The position numbers and the translations under genes were made by a program. DNA of 64,000 nucleotides from Methylovulum sp. (GTDB lineage Bacteria > Pseudomonadota > Gammaproteobacteria > Methylococcales > Methylomonadaceae), in NCBI RefSeq assembly GCF_028687615.1, contig NZ_JAQTZU010000009.1:1-64000 (forward strand), in the 5' to 3' direction. A model generated the notes under the pieces. The model ran no database searches, was not told the DNA's origin, and saw nothing but the letters and a program-made list of their open reading frames with translations. Shown here piece by piece: positions 24,917 through 34,656 of the stretch (the first letter of the stretch is position 1; the number at the start of each line of letters is the position of its first letter).

Positions 24917-24985
24917 GGCTATTTTGTTTATATGGCTTCCGATGCGGGACGCGCAGGCGTTAGCGATGGTTGTGTTTTATCAGGC

Positions 24986-25021
24986 AAACCTGCCGGGTTT
25001 TGAAAACCCAGCAGGTTTTTT
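24986..25021 (+). terminator. rho-independent terminator after the PIN toxin gene
   Basis: The stem AAACCTGCCGGGTTTT pairs with AAAACCCAGCAGGTTT with one mismatch and ends in a T run. Confidence 0.85.
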
Positions 25022-25096
25022 GCGGCTTGTCTTTCATGGCGGGTTACGGAACATTAAGCCGATAGTTTTGCCATCTTTTAACAACACTGGGGTTTT

Positions 25097-25657
25097 ATGA
25101 ACGCTATTTTAAAACCCACCCTTTACGAACAACTGCTGGATTTGCCGGATGCTATGACCGGAGAAATTTTGAACGGTGAGCTGTACGCCATGCCTCGTCC
25201 GTCTGGGCGGCACGCTGGGGCTAGCAGTGTGCTTGGCATGAGGATTGGCCCGCCATTTAGGCTTGGGGAAGGCGGGCCAGGAGGTTGGTGGATCATTGAT
25301 GGGCCTGAAATACATTTTATCCGTAATCAGGAAGTGGCTGTACCGGATTTGGCAGGCTGGCGGCGTGAGCGTATGCCCAGCATACCTGAAGGCCATCGTT
25401 TTGAGATTGTCCCCGATTGGATGTGTGAAATCTTGTCGCCGTCCACCGTCAAAAAAGACCGTGTGGTGAAATTGCCGATGTATGCCCGTTATGGTGTGCA
25501 GCATGTGTGGATAGTCGATCCCTTGGCGCAAACTTTGGAGGCGTTTGAGTTGCAACAAGGCCGCTGGCTATTGATTGCCACGCTTAAAGATGATGATAAA
25601 GTCGCCGTGCCGCCGTTTGATGCGGTGGAGTTTTCGCTGGCGGATTTGTGGGCTTAG
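25097..25657 (+). CDS. Uma2-family PD-(D/E)XK nuclease-fold protein (DUF820)
   Basis: The 186-residue protein shows the Uma2 pattern: MTGEILNGELYAMPRPSGRH at the N-terminus, VAVPDLAGWRRERMP with the first acidic residue, then DWMCEILSPSTVKKDRVVKL with the E-x-L-S-P-S-T and lysine parts of the PD-(D/E)XK site, and YARYGVQHVWIVDP. The fold predicts a nuclease, but the biological role of the family is unsettled. Its position between two toxin-antitoxin pairs suggests it is part of the same accessory island. Confidence 0.85.
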   Translation: MNAILKPTLYEQLLDLPDAMTGEILNGELYAMPRPSGRHAGASSVLGMRIGPPFRLGEGGPGGWWIIDGPEIHFIRNQEVAVPDLAGWRRERMPSIPEGHRFEIVPDWMCEILSPSTVKKDRVVKLPMYARYGVQHVWIVDPLAQTLEAFELQQGRWLLIATLKDDDKVAVPPFDAVEFSLADLWA

Positions 25658-25789
25658 CCGGATCCAGGATTCCGCTTGCCGCCTAGTTTCTATGCGGGAC
25701 GCAATTGAGAAAAATCGCCACCAAACTAATTTTCCACCAAGATTCCATAATCGCTCCATCCTTGCCCGCTTGTCGAAACACATCAATAG

Positions 25790-25806
25790 TTATAACATTG
25801 TTATAA
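25790..25806. promoter_or_regulatory. palindrome upstream of mazEF, likely operator/-10 region
   Basis: TTATAACATTGTTATAA is a perfect 7-bp dyad with a 3-base spacer, 21 bases before the antitoxin start. It contains TATAAC and TATAAT -10-like hexamers, suiting an autoregulated promoter. TAGGAGG at 25817-25823 is the ribosome site. Confidence 0.5.
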
Positions 25807-25827
25807 TTTTTATGATTAGGAGGCTGT

Positions 25828-26064
25828 ATGCGTACCCAATTGAGAAAAATCGGCAATTCGCGGGGTTTGATTATTCCGCTTGGTTTTTTGGAGGCTTGTG
25901 GGTTAGGGGAAGAGGTGGATTTGCGTTTAGAAGGCAAAACCTTGGTTATTGAAGCGCTTCACACGCCGCGTAAAGGCTGGTTTGAGCAGTATGATGCAAA
26001 AAATGATGAAGATGCTTGGGAAAACTTTCCAGTCGATGCGGATTCTGAGGATTGGCAATGGTAA
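25828..26064 (+). CDS. MazE-type AbrB-fold antitoxin
   Basis: A 78-residue protein. MRTQLRKIGNSRGLIIPLGF is the classic MazE/AbrB DNA-binding start, followed by LGEEVDLRLEGKTLVIE. The acidic C-terminus (DAKNDEDAWENFPVDADSED) is the likely toxin-binding tail. It overlaps mazF by 7 bases (ATGGTAA). Confidence 0.88.
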   Translation: MRTQLRKIGNSRGLIIPLGFLEACGLGEEVDLRLEGKTLVIEALHTPRKGWFEQYDAKNDEDAWENFPVDADSEDWQW

Positions 26065-26366
26065 AACGTGGTGAAGTGTATTGGGTCAATCTTGATCCAA
26101 CGCTAGGTACGGAGATCAAAAAAACGAGGCCAGCTTTGATTGTTTCACCCGATGACCTTAACGTGCATTTGCCGCGTGTCATTGTCGCGCCCTTGATCAG
26201 CCAAGGACAAGCGCTAGGTTGCCGCCCTGTGGTTTCGTTTGATGGCAAGTCGGCGCGTATTTTGTTGGATCAATTGCGTTCGGTGGATAAATGCCGTTTG
26301 TTAGGAAAAATGGGAATGATTGAGTTGGAATTATGGCATCCGCTGTTGCTGGAAATGTTGGCGTAG
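26058..26366 (+). CDS. mazF: MazF-type endoribonuclease toxin
   Basis: The ATG at 26058 gives 102 residues, the MazF length; the TTG two codons earlier is less likely. Hallmarks are VKRGEVYWVNLDPTLGTEIK, KTRPALIVSPDDLN, VIVAPLIS, and ILLDQLRSVDKCRLLGK. MazF cleaves single-stranded RNA at short sequences and is inhibited by the upstream antitoxin. Confidence 0.92.
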   Translation: MVKRGEVYWVNLDPTLGTEIKKTRPALIVSPDDLNVHLPRVIVAPLISQGQALGCRPVVSFDGKSARILLDQLRSVDKCRLLGKMGMIELELWHPLLLEMLA

Positions 26367-26400
26367 TTTCGCAACCATACGCATCAAGCTAAAGCATTTT

Positions 26401-26480
26401 TCCACGAAAGCCAACAGTAGGCACCACGAGAACACGAGAACACGAAAATTTATCTCATCTTTTTCGTATTTTTCGTGGAC
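26401..26480. repeat. CACGAAA palindromic repeat, copy 1
   Basis: The ends TCCACGAAA and TTTTTCGTGGA are inverted, with further CACGAGAACACGAAAA units inside. It resembles the repeats at 26725, 42809 and 43047. Confidence 0.6.
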
Positions 26481-26533
26481 AACTATTATGAAAACCATGG
26501 GCTTTCCCCCTTAGCTTGATGCGTATGGGCTTC

Positions 26534-26596
26534 GTAAGCCCCGACCTTAACGTATTGAGATACTGGCAACTAATCAATATGTTACGAAACGGATTG
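26534..26596. repeat. dispersed repeat R, copy 2
   Basis: GTAAGCCCCGACCTTAACG to GTTACGAAACGGATTG, closely similar to 23991-24052 and in the same orientation. Confidence 0.75.
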
Positions 26597-26724
26597 CCTC
26601 GGCACACCGCTACGCGGCTCTGTCCATAGACCACTCTTGTGGCGGCATTCATGCGGTCGTAACGCGCCTACCGTTGCTACAAACCCGTTCCGGCTTGCAT
26701 GGTTATCCTAGAAAAATCATTTCA

Positions 26725-26872
26725 TCCACGAAAAACACGACTCATTGAACACGAAGAGAAAAGCATGTAGTTTAAAAGAGATGCCGAACTGTAGACCATC
26801 ACCCAAAGGGTGAATAGCCAGATCAACACAGCATTTCTGATTTCTTTCGTGTCTCTTGTGCTTTTCGTGGAC
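26725..26872. repeat. CACGAAA palindromic repeat, copy 2
   Basis: The ends TCCACGAAAAACACGA and the inverse TCTTGTGCTTTTCGTGGA enclose about 115 bases with no gene. It belongs to the same family as 42809-42992. Confidence 0.6.
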
Positions 26873-27168
26873 TAACTGCGGTTTTTAGGATTATAAATGA
26901 TAAAAAAGTTATGGACGCCTACTTACATACTGCTATTGCCCTAGACAGGCCATGTCGCTTATTTCTCAATTAGCATTTATTTGTAATAGAATAGTAGGGT
27001 TTTTGCTACTGACCAGACTGGTTTGCAGAGAAAAGACCCTGTGTTGGCAATAGGCAAAAAGTCTGACACGGCAAAAAAATGCTTACTGTTGTTGCAACCG
27101 GCTCAAGCACATTGGGGGTTACGGTGGATAGCTGTAGGTAAATAATAATAAATAATGAGGTTAGTGTT

Positions 27169-27972
27169 ATGTGTTGGAGTGGGGAAGCATCAGGCGTTTT
27201 GGCGGCTATTGGTCTAAGTACCGCCGTGTATGTCGCCGCAAAAGGGGAATCCAAGGAGCTATGGATTCCGTTGACTTATTTCGCCTTAATGGAACTGTTG
27301 CAGGCTTTCACCTACGTCTATATAGATTTGTGTGATAATCCCAGCAATCAGATACTGACGTTATTTGGCTATCTGCACGTCGCCTTCCAACCATTTTTTG
27401 TCAATATGGTGGCGATGTACTTTATCCCCGAAGCGGTCAAATTAAAAATACGCACCACGATTTACAGCATTTGTGCGGTGGGCGCCTTGGCGATGCTGGT
27501 GAAAATGTATCCTTTCGTCTGGGCGGGGACTTGCAATGTCGGTATTGAAGGTTTTTGCGGCCCCGAAGTTTGCTCAACCAGCGGCGCATGGCATATCGCC
27601 TGGCACATGCCGCTAAATGGGCTGTTGTCCGACCCGATCACCTGGTTATTCGATTTCAGATGGGGCTTGCACGCCCTCACTTATATTCTCGTTGCCTTTT
27701 GTCTGCCCGTTATTTACGGTTCCTGGCGTTTTGTGGGCTTCCATTATGTCATTGGCCCGTGGATTTCTGATGTCACCACCGATGACCCTAATGAATATGC
27801 GGCGGTCTGGTGCCTGTTTTCTATTGCCTTATGCGTGTCGGTGATCAAAACGCCGATTAGAAAATATCTGCATGTTAAAAACTGGCCGTTTTACCAGAAA
27901 GCAAGCAGCGAAATTTTCGACGAATTCGATGAAGATGAAAATGTTTCAACCGCCGTTAGCCGATCTGATTGA
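27169..27972 (+). CDS. 7-TM membrane protein starting MCWSGEAS (DUF5765-like)
   Basis: The 267-residue protein begins MCWSGEASGVLAAIGLSTAV and has about seven hydrophobic segments, including LTYFALMELLQAFTYVYIDL, AFQPFFVNMVAMYFI, SICAVGALAMLVKMYPFV, LTYILVAFCLPVIYG and FSIALCVSVI. Several acidic, Cys and aromatic residues sit in loops (GTCNVGIEGFCGPEVCSTSG). The MCWS start and overall plan match the uncharacterised DUF5765 family as I remember it. No function is known to me. It stands alone between repeats and pntAB. Confidence 0.65.
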   Translation: MCWSGEASGVLAAIGLSTAVYVAAKGESKELWIPLTYFALMELLQAFTYVYIDLCDNPSNQILTLFGYLHVAFQPFFVNMVAMYFIPEAVKLKIRTTIYSICAVGALAMLVKMYPFVWAGTCNVGIEGFCGPEVCSTSGAWHIAWHMPLNGLLSDPITWLFDFRWGLHALTYILVAFCLPVIYGSWRFVGFHYVIGPWISDVTTDDPNEYAAVWCLFSIALCVSVIKTPIRKYLHVKNWPFYQKASSEIFDEFDEDENVSTAVSRSD

Positions 27973-28090
27973 CCGCTTAAAGGCTGTTTTTTAATTGAAA
28001 ACCGAAAGTTAATCTTTTATGCTCCCAACTGAAAGTTTGGCTACAACCAAACCTTTAGCCATGCCCTAAAACCATATCACTGGAGATTGT

Positions 28091-29641
28091 ATGAAGATTG
28101 GTATACCTAAAGAAACTTACCGTGGCGAAAAACGCGTCGCCACCACCCCGGAAGCCGCCGCACAAATCATGCAACTGGGCTTTTCCGTATCCATAGAAAG
28201 CGGTGCTGGTCTAAACGCTAATATTTCCGATGCCGACTATCAGGCAGTTGGCGTTGAAGTCGTTGCCGATGCAAACAGCCTTTGGCAACAGGCGGACATC
28301 ATTTTAAAAGTACGCGCCCCTCAAAGCCACCGGCGTTTAGATATAGATGAAATCGCGTCGCTTCACGAAGGCCAGACCCTAATCAGTTTTATCTGGCCCG
28401 CGCAAAATGAAGGGCTGATGCAGCGTTTGGCGGATAAGAACGCCACCGTGCTGGCGATGGACAGTGTCCCGCGCATGTCACGCGCCCAAAAAATGGACGC
28501 GCTCAGCTCGATGGCGAATATTGCCGGTTATCGTGCGATTGTCGAGGCCGCGCAGCATTTTGGGCGGTTTTTCACTGGACAAATCACCGCCGCCGGCAAA
28601 ATCCCGCCTGCTAAAGTCTTGGTCATCGGTGCCGGTGTTGCCGGTTTGGCGGCTATCGGTGCGGCGAAAGGCATGGGCGCCATCGTCAGGGCTTTTGATA
28701 CCCGCCCGGAAGTGAAAGAACAAATCGAAAGCATGGATGCAGAATTTTTGATGCTGGATTTTAAAGAAGAAGGCAGTGGCGTCGGCGGTTATGCCAAAAC
28801 CATGTCGCCCGAATTCATCGCCGCTGAAATGGCCTTGTTTGCCGAACAGGCCAAAGAAGTCGATATTATCGTCACCACCGCGCTGATCCCTGGCAAACCT
28901 GCACCCAAGCTGATTACGGCGGAAATGGTTAAATCCATGAAAGCTGGCAGCGTGATTGTCGATTTGGCGGCGGAACAAGGCGGCAACTGCGAATTGACGG
29001 TAAAAGACCGGGTGGCGGTTGAACACGGTGTCACCCTCATCGGTTACACCAATTTGCCCAGCCGTCTCGCCAATCAATCCAGCCAATTGTATGCCACCAA
29101 CTTGCGGCATTTGCTCACCGAACTGTGCCCTGGGAAAAACGGCGTGATTAACGTCAATATGGATGATGAAGTGATACGCGGGGCAACGGTGATCAAAGAA
29201 GGCAAAATTACCTGGCCGCCACCGCCACCTACCCTATCCGCCGCACCTGCCGCGAAACCGGCGGTGACAGTGCCGCAAGCCCATGCTAAAGAACCGCAAA
29301 AACCGTCCGTCATCAAACAACTGTTGCCATTGCTGATCGGCGGCTTGGCGTTGTTCGGCATTGGTGCGGTCGCCCCCGAATCGTTCATGGCCCACTTCAC
29401 CGTGTTTGTGCTGGCGTGTTTCGTCGGTTACCAGGTGATCTGGAATGTCACGCCGTCCTTGCATACGCCTTTAATGAGCGTCACCAACGCGATCAGCGGC
29501 ATTATCGTCATTGGCGCCATCGTCCAGGTGTCTTCACCGCAAGTCGGCCTGCTGGCAGGACTGGCTGTCCTTATTGCCTCTATCAACATCGCGGGCGGCT
29601 TTTTAGTCACGCGCCGCATGTTAGAGATGTTCAGAAAATAA
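28091..29641 (+). CDS. pntA: proton-translocating NAD(P) transhydrogenase, alpha subunit
   Basis: The 516-residue subunit makes NADPH from NADH using the proton gradient in the inner membrane. Domain I, which binds NAD(H), spans about 1-375 ([20 protein letters not shown]; Rossmann motif [29 protein letters not shown]). A Pro/Ala-rich linker follows ([16 protein letters not shown]), then four membrane spans of the C-terminal part ([17 protein letters not shown] onward). This is the fused alpha form found in enterobacteria, not the split alpha-1/alpha-2 form. pntB follows after 15 bases. Confidence 0.96.
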   Translation: MKIGIPKETYRGEKRVATTPEAAAQIMQLGFSVSIESGAGLNANISDADYQAVGVEVVADANSLWQQADIILKVRAPQSHRRLDIDEIASLHEGQTLISFIWPAQNEGLMQRLADKNATVLAMDSVPRMSRAQKMDALSSMANIAGYRAIVEAAQHFGRFFTGQITAAGKIPPAKVLVIGAGVAGLAAIGAAKGMGAIVRAFDTRPEVKEQIESMDAEFLMLDFKEEGSGVGGYAKTMSPEFIAAEMALFAEQAKEVDIIVTTALIPGKPAPKLITAEMVKSMKAGSVIVDLAAEQGGNCELTVKDRVAVEHGVTLIGYTNLPSRLANQSSQLYATNLRHLLTELCPGKNGVINVNMDDEVIRGATVIKEGKITWPPPPPTLSAAPAAKPAVTVPQAHAKEPQKPSVIKQLLPLLIGGLALFGIGAVAPESFMAHFTVFVLACFVGYQVIWNVTPSLHTPLMSVTNAISGIIVIGAIVQVSSPQVGLLAGLAVLIASINIAGGFLVTRRMLEMFRK

Positions 29642-29656
29642 CCGGAGAGTAGCGCA

Positions 29657-31087
29657 ATGTCCCATAGTTTACTTACGATGTCTTACATCGTTGCCGCCAT
29701 ACTGTTCATTTTGAGCCTAAGCGGTTTAAGCAACCCAGAAACGTCCCGGCGCGGCAATTACTACGGCATGGCGGGCATGGCGATTGCCATTATCGCCACC
29801 GCCATTGCGATAGCCGGTGCTGGCAATGTCTACGCCGTGCTCATCGTCGCGGTCTTGATTGGTGGCACGATAGGCGCGATATTGGCTTCCAGGGTCGCCA
29901 TGACGCAAATGCCGGAACTGGTCGCCATCATGCACAGCTTGGTGGGGATGGCGGCCGTGTTGGTGGGTTTCGCCAATTTTATGGACAGCTCCATCAATAT
30001 GACTGGCAGCGAAAAAACCATCCATGAAATTGAAATTTATATCGGTATTTTGATCGGTGCGGTGACGTTTTCCGGTTCGGTGATTGCGTTTTGCAAATTG
30101 AGCGAAAAAATCAGCGGCAAGCCCTTGTTATTGCCCGCCCGCCATTGGTTCAACCTGGCACTGCTGATCGGCGTGTTTGTGCTCGGCGGCTTGTTCCTGC
30201 AACAAACCGAGGGTAGCGAAGGCAGCTTGCCAATGTTGTTGCTAGACCACGGCGGCGCCTTGCCCTTATTGATCATGACCCTCATTGCGCTGACCTTTGG
30301 TGTCCACATGGTCATGGCGATAGGCGGTGCGGACATGCCCGTAGTGGTGTCCATGCTCAACAGCTACTCCGGCTGGGCGGCGGCGGCAACCGGCTTCATG
30401 TTAAGCAATGATTTGCTGATCGTGACCGGCGCCCTTGTCGGCAGCAGCGGCGCGATCCTGAGCTACATCATGTGCCGCGCCATGAACCGCAATTTCATCA
30501 GCGTCATCGCCGGTGGTTTTGGTACCGCTTCCGGCGGGGTAGCGGCGGCTATCGAAGGCGAAGTGCAACCGATAGATGCCGACGAGACCGCGTCTGTGTT
30601 GTTGGCGGCAAAAAACATCATGATTATCCCAGGCTACGGCATGGCGGTTGCCCAAGCCCAGCACACCGTCTACGAAATCACCAAGTTCCTGCGCGAAAAG
30701 GGCAAAAAAGTGCGTTTCGGCATCCATCCCGTCGCAGGCCGTATGCCAGGACACATGAACGTCTTGCTGGCGGAAGCCAAAGTGCCTTATGACATCGTTT
30801 TTGAAATGGAAGAAGTCAACGAAGATTTTGCCAATGTCGATGTCTCCATCGTCATCGGCGCCAATGACATCGTCAACCCTTCCGCCCTGGATGACCCGAA
30901 CAGCCCGATAGCCGGAATGCCCGTGCTGGAATGCTGGCACGGAAAAACCACCATCGTCCTCAAACGCAGCATGGCTTCCGGTTATGCCGGGGTCGGCAAC
31001 CCGCTGTTTGTTTTGGAGAACACCCGTATGTTGTTTGGCGATGCCAATGCCACTATGCAGGCGGTTTTGAAAGCATTGAAGGGCTAA
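29657..31087 (+). CDS. pntB: proton-translocating NAD(P) transhydrogenase, beta subunit
   Basis: The 476-residue partner of PntA. The N-terminal half carries about nine membrane spans ([40 protein letters not shown], and so on). The C-terminal NADP(H)-binding domain III shows [60 protein letters not shown] and [16 protein letters not shown]. Length and all nucleotide-binding motifs are intact. Confidence 0.97.
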   Translation: MSHSLLTMSYIVAAILFILSLSGLSNPETSRRGNYYGMAGMAIAIIATAIAIAGAGNVYAVLIVAVLIGGTIGAILASRVAMTQMPELVAIMHSLVGMAAVLVGFANFMDSSINMTGSEKTIHEIEIYIGILIGAVTFSGSVIAFCKLSEKISGKPLLLPARHWFNLALLIGVFVLGGLFLQQTEGSEGSLPMLLLDHGGALPLLIMTLIALTFGVHMVMAIGGADMPVVVSMLNSYSGWAAAATGFMLSNDLLIVTGALVGSSGAILSYIMCRAMNRNFISVIAGGFGTASGGVAAAIEGEVQPIDADETASVLLAAKNIMIIPGYGMAVAQAQHTVYEITKFLREKGKKVRFGIHPVAGRMPGHMNVLLAEAKVPYDIVFEMEEVNEDFANVDVSIVIGANDIVNPSALDDPNSPIAGMPVLECWHGKTTIVLKRSMASGYAGVGNPLFVLENTRMLFGDANATMQAVLKALKG

Positions 31088-31122
31088 TGTCCCTGCAATT
31101 GGACAGGCTTGTCAGGTAGGAA

Positions 31123-31181
31123 TGGCGTGGAATCCCCAAAATATGGCCTGCAACCGGGTTGTAAGGTCTGGGGTTCCATGC
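31123..31181 (+). terminator. extended hairpin after pntB
   Basis: GGCGTGGAATCCCC pairs with GGGGTTCCATGCC allowing G-U pairs, and a second small stem CAACCGGGTTG sits in the loop. It lies 35 bases after pntB and has no T run, so it may be a processing or pausing structure. Confidence 0.5.
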
Positions 31182-31235
31182 CTTATCCTGCTTCAGATTT
31201 ACACTAGATTTACCATTAAAATTTAAAGGAAAACC

Positions 31236-31472
31236 ATGCTGACTGAAAAACACGATTTGATCCACGAATTTCCAGAATTCAATGATCGTATCCACGACCT
31301 CAAAATAAATAACGCGCATTTTGCCAAATTGTTGACTGAACACGACGAGCTTAATGATGCCATCCATCGCGCTGAAATTGAGGTTGACGTGGTCGCCGAT
31401 GATTATTTGGAAACGCTGAAAAAACAACGTCTGGCACTGAAAGACGAGTTGTTTCAAATTTTACGCAGTTAA
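31236..31472 (+). CDS. YdcH-family (DUF465) small protein
   Basis: A 78-residue, mostly helical and strongly charged protein: MLTEKHDLIHEFPEFNDRIH, then AHFAKLLTEHDELNDAIHRA and the C-terminal LKKQRLALKDELFQIL. This is the conserved DUF465 pattern. No biochemical role is established. AAAGGAAAACC provides the ribosome site. A hairpin follows its stop. Confidence 0.88.
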   Translation: MLTEKHDLIHEFPEFNDRIHDLKINNAHFAKLLTEHDELNDAIHRAEIEVDVVADDYLETLKKQRLALKDELFQILRS

Positions 31473-31859
31473 ATACCTTAAGAAGGCGGCAGTGGCGACA
31501 CTGCCGCCACATAAAAAGCCAATGGCCTTTTCACCGGAACAAAGCCAAATAGTTTGCTTTATGGCTTCAAAGCCGCCAATTGGGCTTCTACCAATTGGGC
31601 TTCTAACTTATGGCAACAGTCCATCGATGTGCCATAAACCCAGCACCGAATCCAGCATCAAATGCGTGGTTGCCGCGTCATATTTGATCGTGTTCCGCGC
31701 TTCATAAGCCTCTGCGGGAGCGGCCCCATGATGGATTGCGGGGCTATAGATTATGGGCCAGCTAAAATGTTAAATAAACACATAGCGACATTAGAGACAA
31801 AATGCACCGTTCGCCATAGCCGCTTAATTTTGGTGCTTTTGTGGCTGTAGCGTCATAGC
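31473..31859. other. intergenic region, hairpin and short tandem repeat
   Basis: A strong stem (GGCGGCAGTG 31485-31494 with 31499-31508) follows the YdcH-like gene. At 31576-31605 the 15-mer CCAATTGGGCTTCTA is repeated twice in tandem. I see no gene. Confidence 0.6.
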
Positions 31860-32441
31860 TCACAACTTCTGCAAAGCCAGCGACAATTCCAAACTAAACT
31901 GCCCCAGCACCTGGCTGAGCGCGTGCACCGTCGCCGGATAGGATTTATCGACCAAGGCATGGCTGATTTTGCTACGCCCGTTGTCGATAATGCGATGGTT
32001 GCTTTCATCCATAATCGCCCAGCTCGCTTCTAAATTGACGGCTATGCCGGGGCGGGTGTCGAAGCGGCTAATATCGACCAACACACGGTAATTGACCGTA
32101 CCGTAAGCGCTCCACGGATACGGCCTGATGAAATTCTCCGGTTGCAACTGCGTCAGGTTTTGCGTCAACACATCCAACACATTGTCTTTTAGCGGCGCGG
32201 CCCATTGGTGGAATTCGGCAACGTCGATACCGTTCATCAAGGTGCGGGTGACGATTTGTTTGCGATCCAACAAGGGCGGCATGGTGATTGGGCCAATGCC
32301 AACCAAGCGTTTTTTAAGGTTTTTGGCGGCTTGCGCCGGAGGCTGGCTGACGGCTTCCAAAACGTAAAAGTTGGTTGCGGGGGTTGATGCACATCCCGCC
32401 ATTAACAGCACGGCGATCATCATTACGAATTTGTTCAGCAT
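31860..32441 (-). CDS. pqiC: PqiC-type outer-membrane lipoprotein (ABC auxiliary, DUF330)
   Basis: The start at 32441 (MLNKFVMMIAVLLMAGCAST) gives a clean lipoprotein signal with lipobox LMAGC; two further codons upstream are in frame. The mature part (NFYVLEAVSQPP, RLVGIGPITMPPLLDRKQIV, EFHQWAAPLKDNV, and a C-terminal helix) fits the DUF330/PqiC family. PqiC sits at the outer membrane and receives the PqiB tunnel. It overlaps pqiB by a few bases, as the last gene of the pqi operon. Confidence 0.9.
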   Translation of the reverse strand: MLNKFVMMIAVLLMAGCASTPATNFYVLEAVSQPPAQAAKNLKKRLVGIGPITMPPLLDRKQIVTRTLMNGIDVAEFHQWAAPLKDNVLDVLTQNLTQLQPENFIRPYPWSAYGTVNYRVLVDISRFDTRPGIAVNLEASWAIMDESNHRIIDNGRSKISHALVDKSYPATVHALSQVLGQFSLELSLALQKL

Positions 32442-32443
32442 AA

Positions 32444-34036
32444 TCAATCGGCCTTTTTCCCGCGAATTAACGTGTCTGGATGTTGTTGCAAATAATCGGC
32501 GAGCTGTTTGACCGAGCTGGCGGTTTGCGTGATTTCCTGGAGCAGTTTGTCGAGTTCGTAGTGCGTGGTCGAACCGGGTTCCAGCGAATTCAACAACTGG
32601 TGGGCAGAAGCCATCGTTTTGTCGGTATTGGCCAAGGCTTGTTTCGCACTGACCAAGGTGTCGGTCGCCGCTTTCGAGGTCGTTTGCAAAGTCTGCAAGG
32701 TCTTGGTGGTTTCCGCCGTCATTTCTTCCAAAGGCAATTTGGCGACTTTGTCCATGATGGTTTGCGCAGAATGGGCGAACTGGTCCAAAGTGCTGGGAAT
32801 CGTCGGAAATTCAGGGTAAATGCTGGAATTGTTGATGGCCTGGGTGATTTTGTTTTTCGGGTGGAAATCCAGATCGACCAGCAATTGTCCGGTCAACAAA
32901 CTACCCGTTTGCAATTGGGCACGCAAACCTTTTTTGATCAATTCTTCCATAATGTCCTTGTGGCTGATATTGGGTAAATTGTTGACCGCTTCGATACGAT
33001 CAGGCTCCAGTTCAACCGTTACCGGAATGCGTATCTCGGCGGTTTTTTCGTCCAGTTCCAATTTGATTTGGATAACCTTGCCTATCGGGATGCCGCGCAA
33101 TTGCACGGGTGCGCCATTGGTGAGACCACGCACTGAGCCATTGAAATACATGACATATTTCAATGTGTTGCCACTAAACACTTCCTCGGATTGCTCATAA
33201 GTGTCGTACAGCATGAATTCGCTGTTTTCCGGCTGCACATCCGTGGGCTTGTCGTAAGCCGAGGTACGGAAGGCGATACCGCCACTCAACAACGAAATCA
33301 ACGGCCCGGTCCTGACTTTAAAGCCATCGGCGCTGGCGGACAAATCCACGCCACTGTCTATCCAGAAGCGGGTGTTCTTCCTGACGAATTGGTCATAAGG
33401 TTTGTTGATGAAGACTTTTAACTTAATCGCATCGGCGTTGGGCGAGAGTTCGTGGCTCAACACTTCACCGACGCTGATACCGTGGAAACTGATCGGCGTA
33501 CCGGCATGAAGCGAACCGAGATTATTGGTTTCCAACGTGAACTGCCGCCCTTCGGCGTTGGTTTTTAACAATGGCGGTGTGGGCAAACCAACAAAATTGA
33601 CTTTATTGCGCCCGCCGCCCGGTTTAAGTTCAATGTATGGGCCAGACAACAGCGTCCCCAAACCGGACACCCCGCCTAGACCGACTTGCGGCCTGACCAC
33701 CCAAAAACTGGTCTGCTCTTTCATAAACATGGCCGCACTGCTGTGCATTTGTGCAGACACTCTGATGGTTTTTAAATCATCACTGATATTGATGTCGGTG
33801 ACTTTGCCAATTTCAACATTCAAATATTTGATTTTGGTTTTGTCCACTTCCAAACCTTCGGCGTTAGGGAAGCTGATGGTAATTTGCTGGCCTTTTTCAG
33901 AGATGGATTTGTAAATCAACCAACCGCTGACCAGCACGGCAATGATGGGCAGGAACCAAACCAAGGGGAAACGGGCTTTTTTATCAATGCCAGGCTCTTC
34001 GGCCTGATAGGAATCGGGGTCAGTAAAATCGTTCAT
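32444..34036 (-). CDS. pqiB: MCE-domain protein PqiB (intermembrane lipid transport)
   Basis: The 530-residue protein has one N-terminal membrane span (FPLVWFLPIIAVLVSGWLIY) and then three MCE domains, each beginning with a pattern like TISFPNAEGLEVDKTKIKYL, NNLGSLHAGTPISFHGISVG, and NGSVRGLTNGAPVQLRGIPI. The C-terminal quarter is a long helix (KLPLEEMTAETTKTLQTLQT onward), as in PqiB, where it forms the periplasm-crossing needle. The family moves lipids between inner and outer membranes and supports envelope integrity. ATGA-type overlap with the preceding pqiA gene. Confidence 0.94.
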   Translation of the reverse strand: MNDFTDPDSYQAEEPGIDKKARFPLVWFLPIIAVLVSGWLIYKSISEKGQQITISFPNAEGLEVDKTKIKYLNVEIGKVTDINISDDLKTIRVSAQMHSSAAMFMKEQTSFWVVRPQVGLGGVSGLGTLLSGPYIELKPGGGRNKVNFVGLPTPPLLKTNAEGRQFTLETNNLGSLHAGTPISFHGISVGEVLSHELSPNADAIKLKVFINKPYDQFVRKNTRFWIDSGVDLSASADGFKVRTGPLISLLSGGIAFRTSAYDKPTDVQPENSEFMLYDTYEQSEEVFSGNTLKYVMYFNGSVRGLTNGAPVQLRGIPIGKVIQIKLELDEKTAEIRIPVTVELEPDRIEAVNNLPNISHKDIMEELIKKGLRAQLQTGSLLTGQLLVDLDFHPKNKITQAINNSSIYPEFPTIPSTLDQFAHSAQTIMDKVAKLPLEEMTAETTKTLQTLQTTSKAATDTLVSAKQALANTDKTMASAHQLLNSLEPGSTTHYELDKLLQEITQTASSVKQLADYLQQHPDTLIRGKKAD

Positions 34037-34656
34037 AAGGCAGTATGGTTATCCCAGATCAAACGCGGGTCAAAGCTTTTTGCCGCGATCATGGTCAACA
34101 CCACCACCGCCGCAAATGCCGTCGCCGCCGGACCTGCGATCACATGGGAAACGCCGCCGCTTAAATCCACCACGGCGACCAGAATGGAAATCATAAAAAT
34201 ATCTAACATCGACCAACGCCCGACAAACACAATCAAGCGGTAAATGCGCATCCACCAGCGGGTGTTGCCTTGCCAGCGCAAATGCACATGCAGCACCAAC
34301 GCGCTCAAGCCCAGCAATTTTAACAGCGGCACGAGGATGCTGGCTACGAAAACCAGCACCGCAATGGGGGCCATATCTTTTTCGACCAGGGCAAAAATGC
34401 CGCCGATAATCGTGTGTATTTCGGTCATGCCCAGTTGCGTGACGGTCATGATCGGGAAAATATTGGCAGGGATATACAGCGCGTAACTGCTGATCAGCAA
34501 AGCCAAGGTAATTTGCAAACTATGCGGACGACGGGCATGGAGCAAACCACCGCATACCTTGCAATGGCGGGCATGACGGTTCTTTGCCAGAGGATGCAAA
34601 TGCCCACAGACATGGCAACGCACCAACCCTTGTGCCAACGCGCTTTGTCTAAGCAT
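34033..34656 (-). CDS. pqiA: PqiA-domain membrane protein, second half
   Basis: This 207-residue protein has a zinc-ribbon start (CHVCGHLHPLAKNRHARHCK then CGGLLHARR) and four membrane spans (LQITLALLISSYALYIPANI, IAVLVFVASILVPLLKLLGL, MLDIFMISILVAVVDLSGGV, AAATFAAVVVLTMIA-like). It corresponds to the second PqiA domain, which in E. coli is fused to the first. It overlaps its neighbours by 8 and 4 bases, so the two halves are made as coupled separate proteins. Confidence 0.9.
   Translation of the reverse strand: MLRQSALAQGLVRCHVCGHLHPLAKNRHARHCKVCGGLLHARRPHSLQITLALLISSYALYIPANIFPIMTVTQLGMTEIHTIIGGIFALVEKDMAPIAVLVFVASILVPLLKLLGLSALVLHVHLRWQGNTRWWMRIYRLIVFVGRWSMLDIFMISILVAVVDLSGGVSHVIAGPAATAFAAVVVLTMIAAKSFDPRLIWDNHTAL

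Larger units (their letters stand above)
26481..27168. other. long intergenic region with repeats, no gene
   Basis: The stretch 26367-27168 has no supported gene. Besides the CACGAAA repeats it holds repeat R (26534-26596) followed by a GC-rich part with CGCGCCTACCGTTGC and AACCCGTTCCGG. From 26880 to 27168 it is AT-rich and presumably contains the promoter of the next gene; I cannot place it. Confidence 0.6.
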
